Positions 17,878 to 19,183 of a stretch of 19,183 bases of DNA are shown here, one piece after another (within the stretch, counting starts at the first letter, position 1; each line of letters starts with the position of its first letter). A program made the translations under genes and the position numbers. The stretch covers positions 1-19,183 of the forward strand of contig RWJK01000299.1 of the NCBI GenBank assembly GCA_004335835.1, in the 5' to 3' direction. The stretch comes from Scenedesmus sp. ARA3. Lineage: Eukaryota > Chlorophyta > Chlorophyceae > Sphaeropleales > Scenedesmaceae. The notes beneath the pieces were generated by a model that was given only the letters and a program-made list of their open reading frames with translations, searched no databases and was not told the origin of the DNA.

Positions 17878-18800
17878 CTATATGCCCAGATCATCAAAGA
17901 TTCTGAAGATTGTGCTCATGGTGTGGCCTCGGCGCTGCAGCCAGCTGGCAAGCTTTGCCCTGCAGAGAACAGCAGGCACAACAGCAGCAGCAGCAGCAGC
18001 AGCAGGCAAATTAGCAACTGGTACATGTCCGCACCCCATCAGAGGCCTGCACCACCGCACGCATGCATCGGATTTGTGTTTTTTTTTTGCACAAGGCGCA
18101 GCCAGTAGGTTGCTGTCCGCTTACAATCACAGCGCCTGCTGTGCTGCCCAGCACATGTGGTAAATGTGCCAACGCAGGCAGGCGGTCGCATGCTGGTGGT
18201 TATTCAGCCGCAGTGATGCTGTGTCCAAGCCTCATCACCTGCGTTTCTGCTGGGGCTCCGTCCTTGTGAGCTCTGCCCGACGCCTGCACATCTCAACCAG
18301 CTGCTGCCACATCTCTGGCCGGGCGAGACAGCAACAGACAACCCGCAGCAGCAGCACCAGCAGCGGCAGCGACAGCCACATCAGCACAGACATGGAGGTG
18401 TGCTTGTGGCACGCAACAGCGATGTTCACAATTGCACAGACACCATTCACAGAACATGGTAGAAGTGCGCAGCATTCCTCACTGCACAGTTTGCGCCCGC
18501 ACAGGCTCCACAATTTGAAACATACTCCATGCCTGGCACTGTACGATGATATAGCTGCGCCTCACCCTCCTCTTGCTCATTGCTGGCATTCTCTGCTCTG
18601 TCTGGCAGCTGCCGGCCAGGCCCAAACACAGACGCCAGCGCAGCATCAATGTGCTGCTGCGCCACACGCCTGCTGCGCAGCTCCTGCACAGCAGCAGCAG
18701 CCAAGCGCATGGCCAGAGCAGCATCATTAGTTGCAGCGGCCGCTACCCATGCCCCTGCGCGAGGCCGGTACATGTCTGGGAAGCTGACTGGCCGCTCGCC
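17878..18800 (-). CDS. RecX-family protein, last three exons (5' part beyond the window)
   Basis: Exons in transcript order: about 18800-18566, 18314-18239, 17959-17878. Phases agree and 130 residues are visible. RecX proteins bind RecA filaments and limit recombination; plant members are predicted to work in chloroplasts or mitochondria. VQELRSRRVAQQHIDAALAS followed by VFG matches the second helical repeat of RecX (the xxLRxKGVxxxxIxxAL pattern). EMWQQLVEMCRRRAEL, KRRAKLASWLQRRGHT and IFRIFDDLG match the third repeat, including the WLQxRG core seen in Arabidopsis RecX. The first repeat and any transit peptide must lie upstream, past the tandem array. The 5' edge of the first visible exon is uncertain because the acceptor there is weak and the frame stays open to about 18857. 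The donor of exon 18314-18239 overlaps an in-frame TGA (18237-18235), so an unspliced transcript would stop there. Confidence 0.65.
17982..18005. repeat. (CAG)8 tract in the last RecX-like intron
   Basis: Eight CAG units, read as CTG on the transcript, about 20-45 bases upstream of the acceptor of the last exon (AG at 17961-17960). With the flanking TTGTGCCTG and TTCTCTG they appear to supply the pyrimidine-rich tract. Confidence 0.85.
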
Positions 18801-18840
18801 CTGACCCTGACCCCCACGCTCGACCCACCACCAATATCTC

Positions 18841-19183
18841 AGGCACACGCCGCATAGTTAATGCCCTGCTGCTGCCATCACAGTGCTGTGTGCTGTGTGC
18901 TGCTGCCATCACAGGCACTCACTGCTGCTGCCATCACAGGCACACGCCGCATAGTTAATGCCCTGCTGCTGCCATCACAGTGCTGTGTGCTGTGTGCTGC
19001 TGCCATCACAGGCACTCACTGCTGCTGCCATCACAGGCACACGCCGCATAGTTAATGCCCTGCTGCTGCCATCACAGTGCTGTGTGCTGTGTGCTGCTGC
19101 CATCACAGGCACTCACTGCTGCTGCCATCACAGGCACACGCCGCATAGTTAATGCCCTGCTGCTGCCATCACAGTGCTGTGTG
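18841..19183. repeat. 97-bp tandem repeat array, about 3.5 units, running off the window
   Basis: Unit starts (AGGCACACGCCGCATAG) are at 18841, 18938, 19035 and 19132, a constant 97-base period, with units apparently identical. Each unit contains CTGCTGCCATCACAG three times, so it is a higher-order repeat of a shorter motif. The array abuts the first visible RecX-like exon and is probably intronic or in the 5' part of that gene. Since 97 is not a multiple of three, it cannot be a simple in-frame protein repeat. Confidence 0.95.

Noticed and set aside
18235..18513. A membrane-anchored protein read through 18435-18315 on the minus strand (LPLLVLLLRVV)
   Set aside because: The hydrophobic stretch is the CTG-rich pyrimidine tract of an intron. 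Phases fit only if it is spliced out from 18565 to 18315, and the result matches RecX.
18861..19152. Two identical 64-codon plus-strand frames in tandem
   Set aside because: They are the same frame repeated by the 97-bp array, low in complexity and without homology.
18841..19183. CRISPR-like array
   Set aside because: The whole 97-bp unit is repeated with no variable spacers, in a eukaryotic intron-rich setting.

Overview
The window looks like nuclear DNA of a green alga (Chlorophyta, probably Chlorophyceae). Genes are intron-rich, with GT-AG introns of roughly 130-440 bases. Exons are full of CAG/CTG/GCA-driven Gln, Ala and Pro runs. TGTAA, the usual chlorophyte polyadenylation signal, lies where two transcripts converge. 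No plasmid, phage, operon, rRNA, tRNA or CRISPR structure is visible. Three spliced genes can be assembled completely, with every intron phase agreeing across junctions, and a fourth is cut by the right edge.

Layout. 1-1247: no gene seen; 3' flank of the first gene. 1248-4920 (minus): seven-exon ERCC1/RAD10, the XPF partner in nucleotide excision and crosslink repair. 4921-6344: divergent promoter region with a few unassigned exon-like pieces. 6345-12454 (plus): eight-exon gene for a 1413-residue RS-domain and proline/glutamine-rich protein, probably splicing-related, family unknown. 12455-13482: converging 3' UTRs with TGTAA signals about 50 bases apart and a strong 3' UTR hairpin. 13483-17369 (minus): nine-exon CCDC77, a coiled-coil protein of centrosomes and cilia. 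17370-17877: short intergenic region. 17878 to about 18800 (minus): the last three exons of a RecX-family gene, cut off upstream. 18841-19183: near-perfect 97-bp tandem repeats running off the window.

The most unusual signal is in the introns. In at least five of the roughly 23 introns modelled, a splice junction together with 10-90 bases of adjoining exon has been copied into the intron (here called 'junction echoes'). ERCC1 introns 4, 5 and 6 carry acceptor-side echoes, intron 6 at least seven of them, partly as a regular ~42-bp array. The RS gene has an acceptor-side echo in intron 3 and a donor-side echo in intron 5. Several keep a usable AG and the reading frame, so they could act as decoy, alternative or poison exons. 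They could also record local tandem duplication as a source of intron change. None was seen in the eight CCDC77 introns.

The genes do not form one pathway. ERCC1 and the RecX-like protein both belong to DNA repair or recombination, but plant RecX proteins are expected in an organelle. Exon models come from reading splice sites and known family sequences; no alignment or transcript data were available.
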